DNA from: Austwickia chelonae NBRC 105200
Lineage (GTDB): Bacteria > Actinomycetota > Actinomycetes > Actinomycetales > Dermatophilaceae
NCBI RefSeq assembly: GCF_000298175.1
Contig: NZ_BAGZ01000005.1
Location: 124,001 to 188,000, forward strand
Direction: 5' to 3'
Length of the DNA: 64,000 nt
In this document: piece by piece, positions 38,535 through 48,582 of the stretch
How positions within the stretch are numbered: the stretch's first letter is position 1
Layout: every line of letters starts with the position of its first letter
Notes under the pieces: generated by a model
What the model saw: the letters and a program-made list of their open reading frames with translations, nothing else
Databases searched by the model: none
Told to the model about the DNA's origin: nothing
Program-made: the position numbers and the translations under genes

Positions 38535-39110
38535 TCAGACCGTAGGGTCCTCGCCACGATTCAGCCTTTCCCACTGGTCCGATGCGGATCTCGAGGATGG
38601 AGAGGAAGCCGAGGCATCTTCCCCGCCTGGTGCTTCAGCTCCGGCCTGCGCCGGGAACCAACTTCCTGCCGCCCACAGAGCAAGACCTGCAGAGACGACG
38701 ATCATCAAGGCCGCAAGGTCGCCGGAGAACGACCACCATCGCACCGATACCTCCTGGATGACATGGCCGTCGGGCAGGCTCGGTGAGCGACCGGCCTGCA
38801 CGATCCCCGACCGCCATGTAAATGCCGCTCCCACACCGGAGATTCCAGTCATCACCGCGATGACCCGCACCATCAGCGGGCGGGCGAAAAGCCAGACCAT
38901 GGCACCTGCTGCAGCGATCAGCAACAAGGCTGGATAGACCGGGGCCGCAGCTGTCCCGGACACCGAGAAAACGGTACGTACACCCAAACCGCCGTGCACG
39001 GTTGCCCCGGAGACCACCGTCCGCGTGGAAACAGTCAACCCGATCGCTGCTCCTAAGAGGCTCAGGACCACAGCCGTGGCACGCTGCGCGGCTTGCTCCT
39101 GCAGGCTCAT
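38535..39110 (-). CDS. Trp-biosynthesis-associated membrane protein (TIGR02234)
   Basis: A 191-residue protein with four membrane helices, matching the Trp_oprn_chp family found next to trp genes in actinobacteria. The conserved centre is SVSGTAAAPVYPALLLIAAAG and the later SVRWWSFS. A Ser/Ala-rich hydrophilic tail ends it. The start overlaps the trpE stop by 4 nt. Function unknown; involvement in tryptophan metabolism rests on context only. Confidence 0.88.
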   Translation of the reverse strand: MSLQEQAAQRATAVVLSLLGAAIGLTVSTRTVVSGATVHGGLGVRTVFSVSGTAAAPVYPALLLIAAAGAMVWLFARPLMVRVIAVMTGISGVGAAFTWRSGIVQAGRSPSLPDGHVIQEVSVRWWSFSGDLAALMIVVSAGLALWAAGSWFPAQAGAEAPGGEDASASSPSSRSASDQWERLNRGEDPTV

Positions 39111-40642
39111 GGCTCGCCTAGGTTCATGGCGCGCGAGACTGCTCTGAGAGCCGCCGCAGCCTTGGAGACGGTCTCGGTGTATTCCGCTTCCGGGTCGGAA
39201 TCGGCCACCACTCCGGCGCCTGCTTGGACATGGGCGTAGCCGTCGAGCACGACCGCTGTCCTGATCGCAATGGCGGTATCCATGTCACCATGCACGTCCA
39301 GATATCCGACGACGCCTCCGTAGACACCCCGCTTGACCGGTTCCAGCTCGTCGATCAGCGCCATGGCGCGAGGCTTCGGAGCCCCTGACAAGGTACCTGC
39401 GGGGAAGGTAGCGGCCAGTACGTCATAGGCGTCACAGTTTTCACGCAACCGACCGACCACCGTCGATTCCAGATGCATGATGTGACTGTAACGACGGATG
39501 CTCATCAGGTCGACGACATCGACCGTCCCGGGATCGCACACCTTCTGGAGATCGTTGCGAGACAGGTCGACGAGCATCACGTGTTCCGACCTTTCCTTCG
39601 GGTCGGCAGCCAACTCGACCGCCAGGCGTTCGTCTTCCCTGGGGTCGTTGCCTCGCGGACGTGATCCTGCAATGGGGTGGGTAACCACGCGCCTCCCCTT
39701 GACCTTGACCAAGGCCTCGGGGCTCGAGCCGACAACGTCGAAGTTCCGTCCTTCGCCGTCCTGCAGCCGAAGGAGGTACATGTACGGGCTGGGATTGCTG
39801 GTCCGCAGAACCCGGTACACGTCGAGGGCGTCTGCCGGGCAGGGCGTGGAGAACCGTTGGGAGAGCACCACCTGGAAGACCTCCCCGGCACGGATAGCCT
39901 CCTTCCCCGCATCCACCATCGTGAGGAAGTCGTTCCGGGTGCAGGTGCTCGACGGCGGGGGGTCCTCTGTGGCGGAGTTCACCACTGAGATCGTGCTCGG
40001 CGTCGGCGAGGACAGTGCACGGGTCATCTGGTCGAGTCTGTCGATCGCCTCGTCATAAGCCCGATCGGTGCCCTTCTCCTCGAGCTCAGAGGCGAAGACG
40101 TTCGCGACGAGGTAGAGCGAAGCGTCCGCGTGGTCCATCACGGCGACATCGGCCACCAGCATCATGGCCATCTCCGGAAGCCCCAGGTCGTCCACTGCCC
40201 GAGTGGGAACTTCCTCCCAGTGTCGTACTGCGTCGTAACCGATATACCCCACGAATCCTGCGGTCAGCGGAGGTAGCCCCGGCAGAGGGTCGGTGGACAG
40301 TTCGGCCAGTACTTCCTGCAAGGCTGTCACCGGAGAGCGTTCTTCCACCAGCGATGGGGCGCCTTCCTTGCTCCAAGTGGCATGCCCGTCCACCTCTGTG
40401 AGCTGGGTTCTGCTCCGAACCCCGATGAGGGAATATCTCGACCATGTTCCACCGTGTTCTGCAGACTCCAGCAGAAAGGTTCCCGGACGAGAACCGCTCA
40501 GTTTTCGATAGATTCCCACCGGGGTTTCGGCGTCTGCCAAGAGCCTACGTACGACCGGTGTTACCGGGCGCTCCGAGCACAGCGAGCGGAAGCTGCCACG
40601 GTCGGGCCAAGGCTGTCCGTACGCCGGCTCGTCCACGGTCAC
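39107..40642 (-). CDS. trpE: Anthranilate synthase component I
   Basis: A 511-residue TrpE converting chorismate to anthranilate with ammonia from TrpG (trpG is not in this window). The feedback motif LLES ([16 protein letters not shown]) predicts inhibition by tryptophan. Catalytic segments include [37 protein letters not shown] and [16 protein letters not shown] 40642 overlaps the hisI stop (GTGA) and has GGAG 7 nt upstream; a much longer open frame upstream is the shadow of hisI and non-coding sequence. Confidence 0.96.
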   Translation of the reverse strand: MTVDEPAYGQPWPDRGSFRSLCSERPVTPVVRRLLADAETPVGIYRKLSGSRPGTFLLESAEHGGTWSRYSLIGVRSRTQLTEVDGHATWSKEGAPSLVEERSPVTALQEVLAELSTDPLPGLPPLTAGFVGYIGYDAVRHWEEVPTRAVDDLGLPEMAMMLVADVAVMDHADASLYLVANVFASELEEKGTDRAYDEAIDRLDQMTRALSSPTPSTISVVNSATEDPPPSSTCTRNDFLTMVDAGKEAIRAGEVFQVVLSQRFSTPCPADALDVYRVLRTSNPSPYMYLLRLQDGEGRNFDVVGSSPEALVKVKGRRVVTHPIAGSRPRGNDPREDERLAVELAADPKERSEHVMLVDLSRNDLQKVCDPGTVDVVDLMSIRRYSHIMHLESTVVGRLRENCDAYDVLAATFPAGTLSGAPKPRAMALIDELEPVKRGVYGGVVGYLDVHGDMDTAIAIRTAVVLDGYAHVQAGAGVVADSDPEAEYTETVSKAAAALRAVSRAMNLGEP

Positions 40643-41025
40643 GGGGCCACTCCGATCCGTGCCGGAAGGTCGGTGAAGAAACAGGTCCGTTCTCCGGTAT
40701 GGCACGCTGCGCCGATCTGTTGCACAGTCACGAGGAGAGCATCGCCGTCGCAGTCCAAGGAGACCGTACGGACGTACTGGGCATGTCCTGAGGAATCGCC
40801 TTTGCGCCAGTACTCCTGGCGGCTCCGCGACCAGAAGGTGACTCGTCCTGTCGTCAGGGTGCGGTGCAGAGCTTCGTCGTCCATCCAGCCCAGCATCAAC
40901 ACCTGGGAGGTGTCGTGCTCCTGTACGACGGCTGCCACCAGGCCTGCAGGGTCCCGCTTGAGCCGACAAGCGATCGCCGGGTCCAACGGGCTGTTCGGTA
41001 CGGAGACATCGGTCACGCCAGACAT
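40639..41025 (-). CDS. hisI: Phosphoribosyl-AMP cyclohydrolase
   Basis: A 128-residue HisI opening the purine ring of PR-AMP in histidine synthesis. The motifs [38 protein letters not shown] and the zinc site [13 protein letters not shown] are typical. ATG 41025 fits family length. It is translationally coupled to trpE by a 4-nt overlap, the usual actinobacterial hisI-trpE junction; hisF and other his genes are not present. Confidence 0.96.
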   Translation of the reverse strand: MSGVTDVSVPNSPLDPAIACRLKRDPAGLVAAVVQEHDTSQVLMLGWMDDEALHRTLTTGRVTFWSRSRQEYWRKGDSSGHAQYVRTVSLDCDGDALLVTVQQIGAACHTGERTCFFTDLPARIGVAP

Positions 41026-41101
41026 TGTGCACACAGACCGGCGACGACACGGTCTCGCTCCCGTACCCGACCAGCGCCCACTTCCTGGGAGACTGACAGC
41101 C

Positions 41102-41749
41102 ATGACCGGACTCGCTCAGCTCGAACGCGCCGCACTCTGCTCCACGTTCACCAGGCTCGGACCTGACGCACCCACTCTCTGCGACGGCTGGAGCACGCGG
41201 GACCTCGCAGCACATCTCGTTATCCGCGAGCGCAGACCTGATGCTGCTGCGGGGGTCGTCGTCCCTGCTTTGGCGGAGCACACGCATCGGGTGCAGGAGC
41301 AGTATGCCGACCAGCCGTGGGCGGCGCTGGTGGACATGGTCCGGCAAGGTCCCCGTGGTTGGTCGCCCTTACGGGTTCCGGGGGTGGACGATGCCGTGAA
41401 CCTTGCAGAGTTCTTCGTCCATCACGAGGACGTGTTGCGGGCGCAGGAGGACTGGGATCCGGGGCAGAGGCGGCAGGTTGATGGTCAGGAGTCGGAGGCG
41501 TTGTGGATACGTCTTCGCCAAGCTGGGCAGCTGCTTCTCCGACGTTCCCCGGTCGGTGTGACGCTCCTCTGCGAAGGACACGGTCGGAAGAAGATCAAAG
41601 CACCCACCGCGCAAGGTGAGATCGTCCTCCGGGGAGAACCTGGCGAAGTACTGCTGTACGCCTTCGGCCGTAGCGCGGTGGCGCAGGTGGACATCGAAGG
41701 AGAGACCTCTGCGGTCGAGGCTTTCGGCAAGGCCGACTTAGGTTTCTGA
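41102..41749 (+). CDS. TIGR03085-family metal-binding protein (DinB/mycothiol-type fold)
   Basis: A 215-residue protein with an N-terminal DinB-like four-helix domain: [26 protein letters not shown] and [17 protein letters not shown] provide His and Glu residues for a metal site, as in mycothiol-dependent maleylpyruvate isomerase. The C-terminal segment [15 protein letters not shown] and [19 protein letters not shown] matches TIGR03085. Divergent from hisI (76-bp gap), a common actinobacterial arrangement. The actual reaction is unknown; mycothiol use is inferred. Confidence 0.85.
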   Translation: MTGLAQLERAALCSTFTRLGPDAPTLCDGWSTRDLAAHLVIRERRPDAAAGVVVPALAEHTHRVQEQYADQPWAALVDMVRQGPRGWSPLRVPGVDDAVNLAEFFVHHEDVLRAQEDWDPGQRRQVDGQESEALWIRLRQAGQLLLRRSPVGVTLLCEGHGRKKIKAPTAQGEIVLRGEPGEVLLYAFGRSAVAQVDIEGETSAVEAFGKADLGF

Positions 41750-42017
41750 ACAGTGGGCGGTCCCTTTCCGCTGCGGATGGTCACAGACACGCCGCGTCGC
41801 GGCGGGACCTTTGACAGAGTTCTGGGTGGGTGCAATGGTCGGAGCCGATGCCGCTGCCGTGCGACGGATTCGGACACCGATCATGAGGACCGATGACGCC
41901 CGGGCGTCGGACGCCGATACGGTTCAGGCCCTTGGGAAGTAGTCGTCGCAGACAGTAGGCGGTGTCTGGTCCTCCTCGCAGGAGCCTGTCACCGACCCGA
42001 TTGAGGAGGTCGTCCCC

Positions 42018-42809
42018 TTGTCGTCAATGCAACGCAATATCTGTCGGACCGCAGGAGGACTGCTCCTGGCGCTCGCGGGTCTCCTGTCGGGTGCTTCCTC
42101 CTCGGAGAGCGCTCCGGTCCACAAGCCCGGGCCTACGCCTTCGGCGAGCGCGACGGCGGAGCGTGCCTGGACCTTCGCGCATCTGAAGGACAACGCCTGG
42201 ACGAAGGCGCCGACCGGGCCGTACTCGGTCGTACCTTCCGAAGGCGCGGTCGACGGGTGGCGTTATGCGGCGACTGAGACCGAGACCCCTCGGATGCCGC
42301 GGGCGATGCCGTCGTTCGATGACATCTGCAGCAAAGTTGTGGCCGAAGCCGGTAAGAAACGTATCGGGGTGGTCATCGATTACGGGCGTAAGGCGGACGG
42401 TGCCGAGGGCGCCAACCCTCCCGCTCCGATATCACGGTGTGCTCAGGTCCCCAGCGGAGCCTCCAGCAGCGAGGTGCTCACTGCGGTCGCCATGCCGCGG
42501 GATGCTTCCGGGAGAGTTTGTTCCATCGACAACTATCCTGGTGGCAATGTCTGTGGTGAACCTTTGACCGCAGTTCCTGAGGAAGCCAAGGCTGCCGACG
42601 AACGGGTCGGTATTGCAGTATCCGCGCCTCGGGAGCAACCGAAACCCCAGGATGCTGCCACGGTGCACGGCGAGACGGCGCAGAGTCCGTCCAAGACGAT
42701 CCTGACCGGGGTGGCAGTGGTCGTGGTCGGCACCGGTTTCGGGGTTTTCTATCTGATGAAGAAGCGTCGGGAAAAGAAGTCAGCAGACGACCTGCCTGCT
42801 GTTCCCTGA
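42018..42809 (+). CDS. SCO2322-family secreted, membrane-anchored protein
   Basis: A 263-residue exported protein: signal peptide (RTAGGLLLALAGLLSGASSSES), extracellular domain, and one C-terminal membrane helix (TILTGVAVVVVGTGFGVFYLM) followed by a basic tail. The domain matches SCO2322: RAWTFAHLKDNAWTKAPTGP, GWRYA, FDDICSKVVAEAGKKRIGVVIDYG, and paired cysteines. A GAGGAGG site 8 nt before TTG 42018 makes the TTG the start; ATG 42027 is too far. In streptomycetes this family lies beside cobalt uptake genes, and here it is 24 bp from cobU, suggesting cobalt or cobalamin metabolism (inference). Confidence 0.8.
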   Translation: MSSMQRNICRTAGGLLLALAGLLSGASSSESAPVHKPGPTPSASATAERAWTFAHLKDNAWTKAPTGPYSVVPSEGAVDGWRYAATETETPRMPRAMPSFDDICSKVVAEAGKKRIGVVIDYGRKADGAEGANPPAPISRCAQVPSGASSSEVLTAVAMPRDASGRVCSIDNYPGGNVCGEPLTAVPEEAKAADERVGIAVSAPREQPKPQDAATVHGETAQSPSKTILTGVAVVVVGTGFGVFYLMKKRREKKSADDLPAVP

Positions 42810-42833
42810 TCGGGTCCCGATAGATTCTCCGGC

Positions 42834-43439
42834 ATGAGCAAGGTCCTGGTACTCGGCGGGGTGCGCAGTGGTAAAAGCCGGTTCGCGGAACGGTTGGTGA
42901 GCGGTTTTCCGTCGGTCACATATGTGGCGCCGGGTCCTGTTCCGGATCCTATGGTCGATCCGGAGTGGGCGGCGCGGGTCGCCGTCCATCAGCGTTCTCG
43001 GCCGCGGGCCTGGCGTACCTGCGAGACCGCCGATGTCCCGGGTGCTGTTCGCGACGCCGATCAGGCGGTGATGGTGGATTGTCTGGGCACCTGGGTGTCA
43101 CGGGTGGTGGACGACGCTGTGGCCTGGGAAGAACCGGCCAGGGCGAGGCAGGCTGTCGTCGACGCTGGTGAACGGCTCAGTTCTGCGTTGGATGTGGCGC
43201 GCTACCCCGTGGTCATGGTGTCGAACGAGGTCGGTTTGGGTGTGGTCCCGGATCATCCTTCGGGGCGTCTCTTCCGTGATTTGATCGGACGGCTGAACGC
43301 CGGGATTGCGGACTGCTGCGACCAGGTGTACCTGGTGTTGGCCGGCCGGGTGGTTGATCTGGGTGGTCGTCCTCGGATCGACGACATTCCGGTGTTGTCT
43401 TTCAGTGACTACACGGTGGGGCGTCCGCCCGTGGACTGA
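42834..43439 (+). CDS. cobU: Adenosylcobinamide kinase / adenosylcobinamide-phosphate guanylyltransferase
   Basis: A 201-residue CobU/CobP that phosphorylates adenosylcobinamide and then transfers GMP to it in cobalamin assembly and salvage. P-loop GGVRSGKSRFAERL at residues 8-21, the guanylylated His region VAVHQRSRPRAWRTCETAD, MVDCLGTWVSR, and VVMVSNEVGLGVVPDHPSGRLFRDLIGRLN are diagnostic. It is 24 bp after the SCO2322-family gene and convergent with gcvT. cobS, cobT and cobC are not in the window, so the gene may serve salvage. Confidence 0.93.
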   Translation: MSKVLVLGGVRSGKSRFAERLVSGFPSVTYVAPGPVPDPMVDPEWAARVAVHQRSRPRAWRTCETADVPGAVRDADQAVMVDCLGTWVSRVVDDAVAWEEPARARQAVVDAGERLSSALDVARYPVVMVSNEVGLGVVPDHPSGRLFRDLIGRLNAGIADCCDQVYLVLAGRVVDLGGRPRIDDIPVLSFSDYTVGRPPVD

Positions 43440-43472
43440 CACCCCACCGCTGTCGTCAAGAGGTGAATGCGC

Positions 43473-44582
43473 TCAACCTGCGACCTGCGTGGTGACGAAG
43501 GGCGGCTTCACCACGGTGGCGGCGACCTCTCGTCCACGGACGTCGATGACGACGCGGTCGCCGACAGCACATCCGCGGTCGAGCAGACACAGGGCGATAC
43601 CCTGCCTCAGACTCGGCGACATGGTTCCGGAGGTGACGACGCCGATCTCCTGCCCGTCCTCGTTCTTCACGGCGCAGTCCTTCCTGGGGATCCCGCGCCC
43701 TTCCACGAGCAGTCCCCAGGAGAGTCGGCATTCCTTCGCAGACCGTTGTTCGGCCAAGACCTCCTTGCCCCAGAATCCGTCCTTGTTCCATCCCACTGCC
43801 CACCCTGCCCGGGCCATGTTGGGGGTGATCGTAGGACTCAGCTCATGGCCGTGGAGGGCGTATCCCATCTCGGTACGTAAGGTGTCCCGGGCCCCCAGCC
43901 CGCAGGGAAGCCCGTCGAAGGGCGACATCGCTTCGGTCAGCGCGTCCCAGAGGCGTTCTGCGTCGTCCCACGGCATGACCAGTTCGTAACCTTTCTCACC
44001 GGTGTAGCCCGTACGACAGAGCGTCAGCGAGATCCCGTGCCAGACGGTTTCGGCAAAGGACATGTACTCGAGACGGGTCGGGAGCCCCAGGCTGTCGAGG
44101 ACATCCTCGGAACGAGGTCCTTGAACAGCGATGATGCCGTATTCCCGGTGGAGGTCGGTCACCTCGAGCTGGTCCGGAAGCTCCTGGCGCATGCGTCGGA
44201 CGACTTCGGCGGTGTTGGCGCAGTTCGGGATGAGGAAGATGTCCTCCTCGGACCTGAAGTACTGGATGAGGTCGTCGATGACGCCGCCGGTCTGGGGGTC
44301 GCAGCACATCGTGTACTGAGCCTTCGGCGGTGTGACCTTCCGGAGGTCATTGGTGAAACAGCTGTTCACGAAATCTGCGGCCCCGGGGCCCCGGACTGAG
44401 GCCTTTCCCAGGTGGGAGACGTCGAAGATCCCGACCCTCTCCCGAACCGCCTGGTGTTCGCGCAGGACACCACCGCCGGGATATTCGATGGGCATCTCCC
44501 ACCCGCCGAAGTCGGCCATCTTCGCCCCGAGCTCGCGGTGGCGTGCGTGCAACGGAGAGGTCTGCAGCTGCGAATCGCTCAT
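43473..44582 (-). CDS. gcvT: Aminomethyltransferase (glycine cleavage system T protein)
   Basis: A 369-residue GcvT that moves the aminomethyl carbon from lipoyl-GcvH to tetrahydrofolate. N-terminal HARHRELGAKMADFGGWEMPIEY, GIFDVSHLGKASVRGP, CRTGYTGEKGYEL and the C-terminal FVTTQVAG region are typical. ATG 44582 is preferred; GTG 44591 is possible, neither with a clear ribosome site. Divergent from the aminopeptidase gene, the same neighbours as in mycobacteria (Rv2211c to Rv2213). Confidence 0.95.
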   Translation of the reverse strand: MSDSQLQTSPLHARHRELGAKMADFGGWEMPIEYPGGGVLREHQAVRERVGIFDVSHLGKASVRGPGAADFVNSCFTNDLRKVTPPKAQYTMCCDPQTGGVIDDLIQYFRSEEDIFLIPNCANTAEVVRRMRQELPDQLEVTDLHREYGIIAVQGPRSEDVLDSLGLPTRLEYMSFAETVWHGISLTLCRTGYTGEKGYELVMPWDDAERLWDALTEAMSPFDGLPCGLGARDTLRTEMGYALHGHELSPTITPNMARAGWAVGWNKDGFWGKEVLAEQRSAKECRLSWGLLVEGRGIPRKDCAVKNEDGQEIGVVTSGTMSPSLRQGIALCLLDRGCAVGDRVVIDVRGREVAATVVKPPFVTTQVAG

Positions 44583-44731
44583 GTTGCCCACGCTAATGGC
44601 CCGGGGCGGGGATAATCAGGCGGTTCGGGGGTAAGGAGTGCGCTTGATCGACACCTCGTGTCGGCTTCGTCTCAGGAATGAGCTCGTGTAAGCCTTGTCA
44701 TCTCGAATCCAATCTGTCGAAAGGCTGTTCG

Positions 44732-46237
44732 GTGACGACCTTCACGCTGTCCACCGGTCTTGCATCCGAAGAGGAGACCGATGTCCTGGTCCTCTTCGCC
44801 TCTCCTGGCGAAGAAGGGCCTGCGCTGTTGGGGGAGGTGAACGACGTCCTGCGTCGGAGGTTGTTGTCCGCTCTGGACGCATTCCGTGCCAGGGGTAAAG
44901 CCGATGAGACGACGTGGGTTCACGGCGTTGAGGGGACGTCTGCCGCGCTGACCCTGGTTGTGGGTGTCGGCGTAGCGGTGGCTGAACTCGACGGTGAACG
45001 GGTGCGGCGTGCTGCGGGCACGGCGGGACGGTCCCTGGCGGGGCGAGGGTCGGCTTGTGTGGTCGTTCCCGGCCCCGATTGGATCGGTCAGGTGACTGAA
45101 GGCTTGGCCATGGGCGCTTATTCGTTCGAGGGGTATCACGGCGAGAAGGCACGTGCGGGGAAGGCAGAGCGTTCCCCGGTGGGCGAGGTGACCCTGGCAG
45201 GCCTTCCCGAGGGAATCGATGCCACCGATGTGCGTGGAACGCTACGCCGTGCCGAGATCTTGGCCTCGGGAGCCTGCTGGGCTCGTGATCTGGTGAACGC
45301 CTGCCCGAATGAACTCTTCCCGGTAGCTTTCGCACAGAGGGTCCAGGACCGCGTCCCGGAGCAGGTGAAGGTCCGCCTGTACGACGAGGAAGCGTTGTCC
45401 GAGGAGCAGTGCGGTGGCATCCTCGGTGTCGGGCAGGGGTCGGTCCACCCTCCGAGGATTGTTCATCTGGAGTATGCCCCGGAGGGTGCGAAGCAACGGT
45501 TGTCCTTCGTGGGGAAGGGCATCACCTTCGACTCCGGTGGCCTGTGCATCAAACCTGCAGCGTCGATGGTCGGCATGAAGGGAGATATGGCCGGTGCTGC
45601 CTCCGTGGCTGCCGCCGTGGCGGTCATCGCGGAGCTGGGCCTGCCTGTCGCGGTAGACGGATGGTTGTGTCTCGCCGAGAACATGCCCGACGGGAATGCT
45701 TTCCGGCCGGGCGATGTCGTCACCATCGCGGATGGCACGACCTGTGAGGTGATCAACACCGATGCGGAGGGGCGACTGGTCTTGGCCGACGGAATCGTTC
45801 TGGCTTCCAGGCGGCAGCCGGACGTCCTGGTCGATATCGCGACGCTCACCGGGGCAGCGGTTGTCGCCCTGGGGCATCGCACTGCTGCAGCGATGTCGAA
45901 TCGTGATGATCTACGGCAGGAAGTCGTCACGGTGGCGGGGTTCTGCGGCGAGGGTATCTGGCCGATGCCCATTCCTGATGAGGTGATGAAGGACCTGGAG
46001 TCCGATGTCGCAGATCGTAAGCATGCCGGCGCCAGGGAAGGCGGGGCGCTGTTCGCGGCGGCTTTTCTCCGGGAGTACGTCGGGAAAGCCGCTGACGGCG
46101 AGTCACCGATCCCCTGGATTCACTTGGACATCGCAGGTCCTGCCTTCCACGAGGGGTCTCCTTACGGCTACACGCTCAAGGGAGGCACGGGCTTCGGGAT
46201 GAGGACTTTGGTGGGCCTGGCACAATCTCGCTCGTGA
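44732..46237 (+). CDS. pepA: Leucyl aminopeptidase (M17)
   Basis: A 501-residue M17 metallopeptidase removing N-terminal residues from peptides in the cytoplasm. The metal and catalytic sites are visible: VGKGITFDSGGLCIKP (Lys, Asp), GDMAGAASV, AENMPDGNAFRPGDV, and the signature NTDAEGRLVL. GTG 44732 has AAGG 7 nt upstream and matches family N-termini; an ATG 18 codons earlier does not. It corresponds to mycobacterial pepB. Confidence 0.95.
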   Translation: MTTFTLSTGLASEEETDVLVLFASPGEEGPALLGEVNDVLRRRLLSALDAFRARGKADETTWVHGVEGTSAALTLVVGVGVAVAELDGERVRRAAGTAGRSLAGRGSACVVVPGPDWIGQVTEGLAMGAYSFEGYHGEKARAGKAERSPVGEVTLAGLPEGIDATDVRGTLRRAEILASGACWARDLVNACPNELFPVAFAQRVQDRVPEQVKVRLYDEEALSEEQCGGILGVGQGSVHPPRIVHLEYAPEGAKQRLSFVGKGITFDSGGLCIKPAASMVGMKGDMAGAASVAAAVAVIAELGLPVAVDGWLCLAENMPDGNAFRPGDVVTIADGTTCEVINTDAEGRLVLADGIVLASRRQPDVLVDIATLTGAAVVALGHRTAAAMSNRDDLRQEVVTVAGFCGEGIWPMPIPDEVMKDLESDVADRKHAGAREGGALFAAAFLREYVGKAADGESPIPWIHLDIAGPAFHEGSPYGYTLKGGTGFGMRTLVGLAQSRS

Positions 46238-46286
46238 AAGCGTTTCAGATCTGCTGTCTGTCCGTGTCGACGGGCGTTCACGTCTC

Positions 46287-48446
46287 GTGAGTGCACGCCC
46301 GATCGGAACCGTGATGTCGTCCTCAACTGATGTAGAGGTGATCCAGCAGGAGACGTCGGCCTCGACGTCTCCTGGAACGGATACTCCCAGGCCCGCTGCT
46401 CCGGGAGAAGTCGCGCCTTCTCTCGTGGGCAGGGTCGCGACACTTGACGGGATCCGCACGATCGCCGTCTCCTTGGTGTTTCTCTTCCACCTAGGCATAC
46501 CGGTGTTCTCCGGTGGCTATCTCGGGGTGGACGTCTTCTTCGTCCTGTCCGGTTTCCTCATCACGACGTTGCTCCTGCAGGAGATCGTGGTGCACGGGAA
46601 GGTGAATCTTCCCAGGTTCTGGGCGAGGCGGATGTCCCGGTTGATCCCGGCGGCCCTGTTGCTGCTGATCGTGGTGGGGCTATGGGCGGCCGTCGCAGCT
46701 CCGGCCTATCGGCGTCCTGCGTTGGGTGCTGACCTGCTATGGAGTCTCTTCTACGTAGGCAACTGGCATTTCATCACCTCGACGAGTTATTTCGCGTTCG
46801 ACGGAACGACCTCGCCGCTGATGCATCTGTGGTCCTTGGCCGTGGAGGAGCAGTTCTACGTCTTCTGGCCGTTGATCCTGCAGGTCCTGGCGGTACTGCT
46901 GGCGAGTATGAGTCCGGGCAGGCATGCTCGTAGGGATGTGCCGGGGGCTCAGCGTGCCAGTTCGGTGTCGGTGATGGCCATCGCAGGGGTCCTGGCAGTG
47001 ATCTCCGCATCCGTCATGCTGTACGTCTTTCTCCGGGCCGGAGCCGACCGGGCGTACATGGGGACGGATGCGAAGGTCTTCGAACCGTTGATCGGCGCGC
47101 TGTGTGCCGCTGCGCTCCTGCGCCCTTCGGTGAGCTCCTTCGCGACGAAATATGCGCGGTTGCTCATGTGGATCGGTTTAGCAGGGTTGGCCGCGGCTGT
47201 CGCCTTCCTCGGTGGTAAGCATGGCCCGAACCCTGTGTACTTCTTCGGTGGAGCTGTCCTGACGGCAGCCGCGGTCGCATCACTGGTGGTGGGCGCCAGC
47301 AGGGTGGACCAGAACAGTGGATTGGCCAAGGTCTTCAGCAACTCGGTGATGACTTATCTGGGACGGATCTCGTACGGGATCTATCTGTGGCACTGGCCTT
47401 GGACGGTCTGGCTGCTCCCCCACGGCACATTCGACGCGCAGAAAGCCCTGGTGGTCGTTGTCGCCACCTTGGTGTCGTCCATGCTCTCCTACCACCTCGT
47501 CGAGATGCCGCTGCGTTCCGGACGCTGCCGGGAAGCTCGTTCGGTGTCTGTCCTGGGGGTGGGCGCAGCGGCGATGGCTGCGACCTGCGCGCTGCCGGTG
47601 GTCTTGGGTGGGACTCCTTGGTATGCGGGTCACGGGGTCGTCGTGGCTTCAGGTGCCACCAAAGTGATGGTGGTGGGCGACAGCGTGCCGATGCAGCTGT
47701 TCGGGTCGCTCGCCGAAGCGGGTGAGAAACGCCAGGTCCCGGTGATCAACGGTTCACACGGCGGTTGCGGTGCTTCTGGCGCTATCACGGCGAACCCTGA
47801 CGGTTCACCGTTCAATCCGGGGGTGGTAGCTCTCGGGGGGGACGAGGATCCGACGTGTGTCAGTGTGAAGGACGAGCAGAAACGTCAACTCGAAGTGGAG
47901 AAGCCGACTGTCGTCGTGTGGTGGTCCCGGTACGAGTACGCCGACTTCATCGGTGCGGACGGGAAGCCGCTGCGGGCTAAAGATCCCGGCTACCGGGAAG
48001 CACAGAAAGCTGTCCTCGACTCAGCGATCGAGCGGTTGACTGCAGGCGGCGCCACCGTGGTGGTCGTGCGTCCCGAACCGACGGGAGAACGTACGGCGCA
48101 GGGATGTTCCCCGGACCAGAACGACATGGAAGGCCTGTGCGCAGCTTTCCTGGTACGTCTCCGGTTCCAGGACGAGGTCCGCAGACAGTGGATCGAACTG
48201 TTGGAGGAGAAAGTCCTCCATGACACGCGACTGCGGATGGTATCGATCTCGGACGTCTTCTGTCGGTCGGACAACAACCCCTGTGACGACAGGTTGCCGC
48301 TGTCCTCCGGTGGCAGTTTCCCCCCGCCTGGTGATGCGGTGGCCAGACCTGATGGGTCGCACTTCGCTGCCGCAGCCCGCGATCGAGTGGCTGAGGTTCT
48401 TCTGGAACGAGTGATGGGTTCGCTACCTCCCCGGCGGGAGAACTGA
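46287..48446 (+). CDS. OafA/YrhL-type acyltransferase with C-terminal SGNH domain
   Basis: A 719-residue membrane acyltransferase. Residues about 50-420 are an Acyltransferase_3 domain with ten or so membrane segments; LDGIRTIAVSLVFLFHLGIP carries the conserved His and GVDVFFVLSGFLIT follows, with LWSLAVEEQFYVFWPL in the middle. The C-terminal extracytoplasmic SGNH hydrolase-like domain starts at VMVVGDSVPMQL and ends with the DGSHF Asp-His pair. Such proteins acetylate cell-wall or surface polysaccharides. GTG 46287 or ATG 46314 could be the start. The substrate is unknown. Confidence 0.9.
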   Translation: MSARPIGTVMSSSTDVEVIQQETSASTSPGTDTPRPAAPGEVAPSLVGRVATLDGIRTIAVSLVFLFHLGIPVFSGGYLGVDVFFVLSGFLITTLLLQEIVVHGKVNLPRFWARRMSRLIPAALLLLIVVGLWAAVAAPAYRRPALGADLLWSLFYVGNWHFITSTSYFAFDGTTSPLMHLWSLAVEEQFYVFWPLILQVLAVLLASMSPGRHARRDVPGAQRASSVSVMAIAGVLAVISASVMLYVFLRAGADRAYMGTDAKVFEPLIGALCAAALLRPSVSSFATKYARLLMWIGLAGLAAAVAFLGGKHGPNPVYFFGGAVLTAAAVASLVVGASRVDQNSGLAKVFSNSVMTYLGRISYGIYLWHWPWTVWLLPHGTFDAQKALVVVVATLVSSMLSYHLVEMPLRSGRCREARSVSVLGVGAAAMAATCALPVVLGGTPWYAGHGVVVASGATKVMVVGDSVPMQLFGSLAEAGEKRQVPVINGSHGGCGASGAITANPDGSPFNPGVVALGGDEDPTCVSVKDEQKRQLEVEKPTVVVWWSRYEYADFIGADGKPLRAKDPGYREAQKAVLDSAIERLTAGGATVVVVRPEPTGERTAQGCSPDQNDMEGLCAAFLVRLRFQDEVRRQWIELLEEKVLHDTRLRMVSISDVFCRSDNNPCDDRLPLSSGGSFPPPGDAVARPDGSHFAAAARDRVAEVLLERVMGSLPPRREN

Positions 48447-48452
48447 CGAGCT

Positions 48453-48492
48453 CGGGCCCTTTGTCCGCTGTGATAGGCGGGCAGGGGGCCCG
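48453..48492 (+). terminator. Terminator after the acyltransferase gene
   Basis: A 16-bp stem (arms 48453-48468 and 48477-48492) in which every mismatch is a G-U wobble, directly followed by a TTCTTCT tract, 7 bases past the stop codon. Confidence 0.75.
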
Positions 48493-48582
48493 TTCTTCTG
48501 AGAAGATGCGCTCGGCGGGCCGGACCGTTCCACCAGCACGGTGAAGGCCCAAGGGTTCTGGAACATCGAAGGAGATGTCGCC

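Noticed and set aside
40643-41347. N-terminal extension of trpE by 235 codons
   Set aside because: The extension overlaps hisI in another frame; the GTG at 40642 with a ribosome site and hisI overlap is the natural start.
41750-42017. Cobalamin riboswitch before the SCO2322-cobU pair
   Set aside because: No B12-box-like sequence and no GCCGGTG-type core could be found in the 268-base region.
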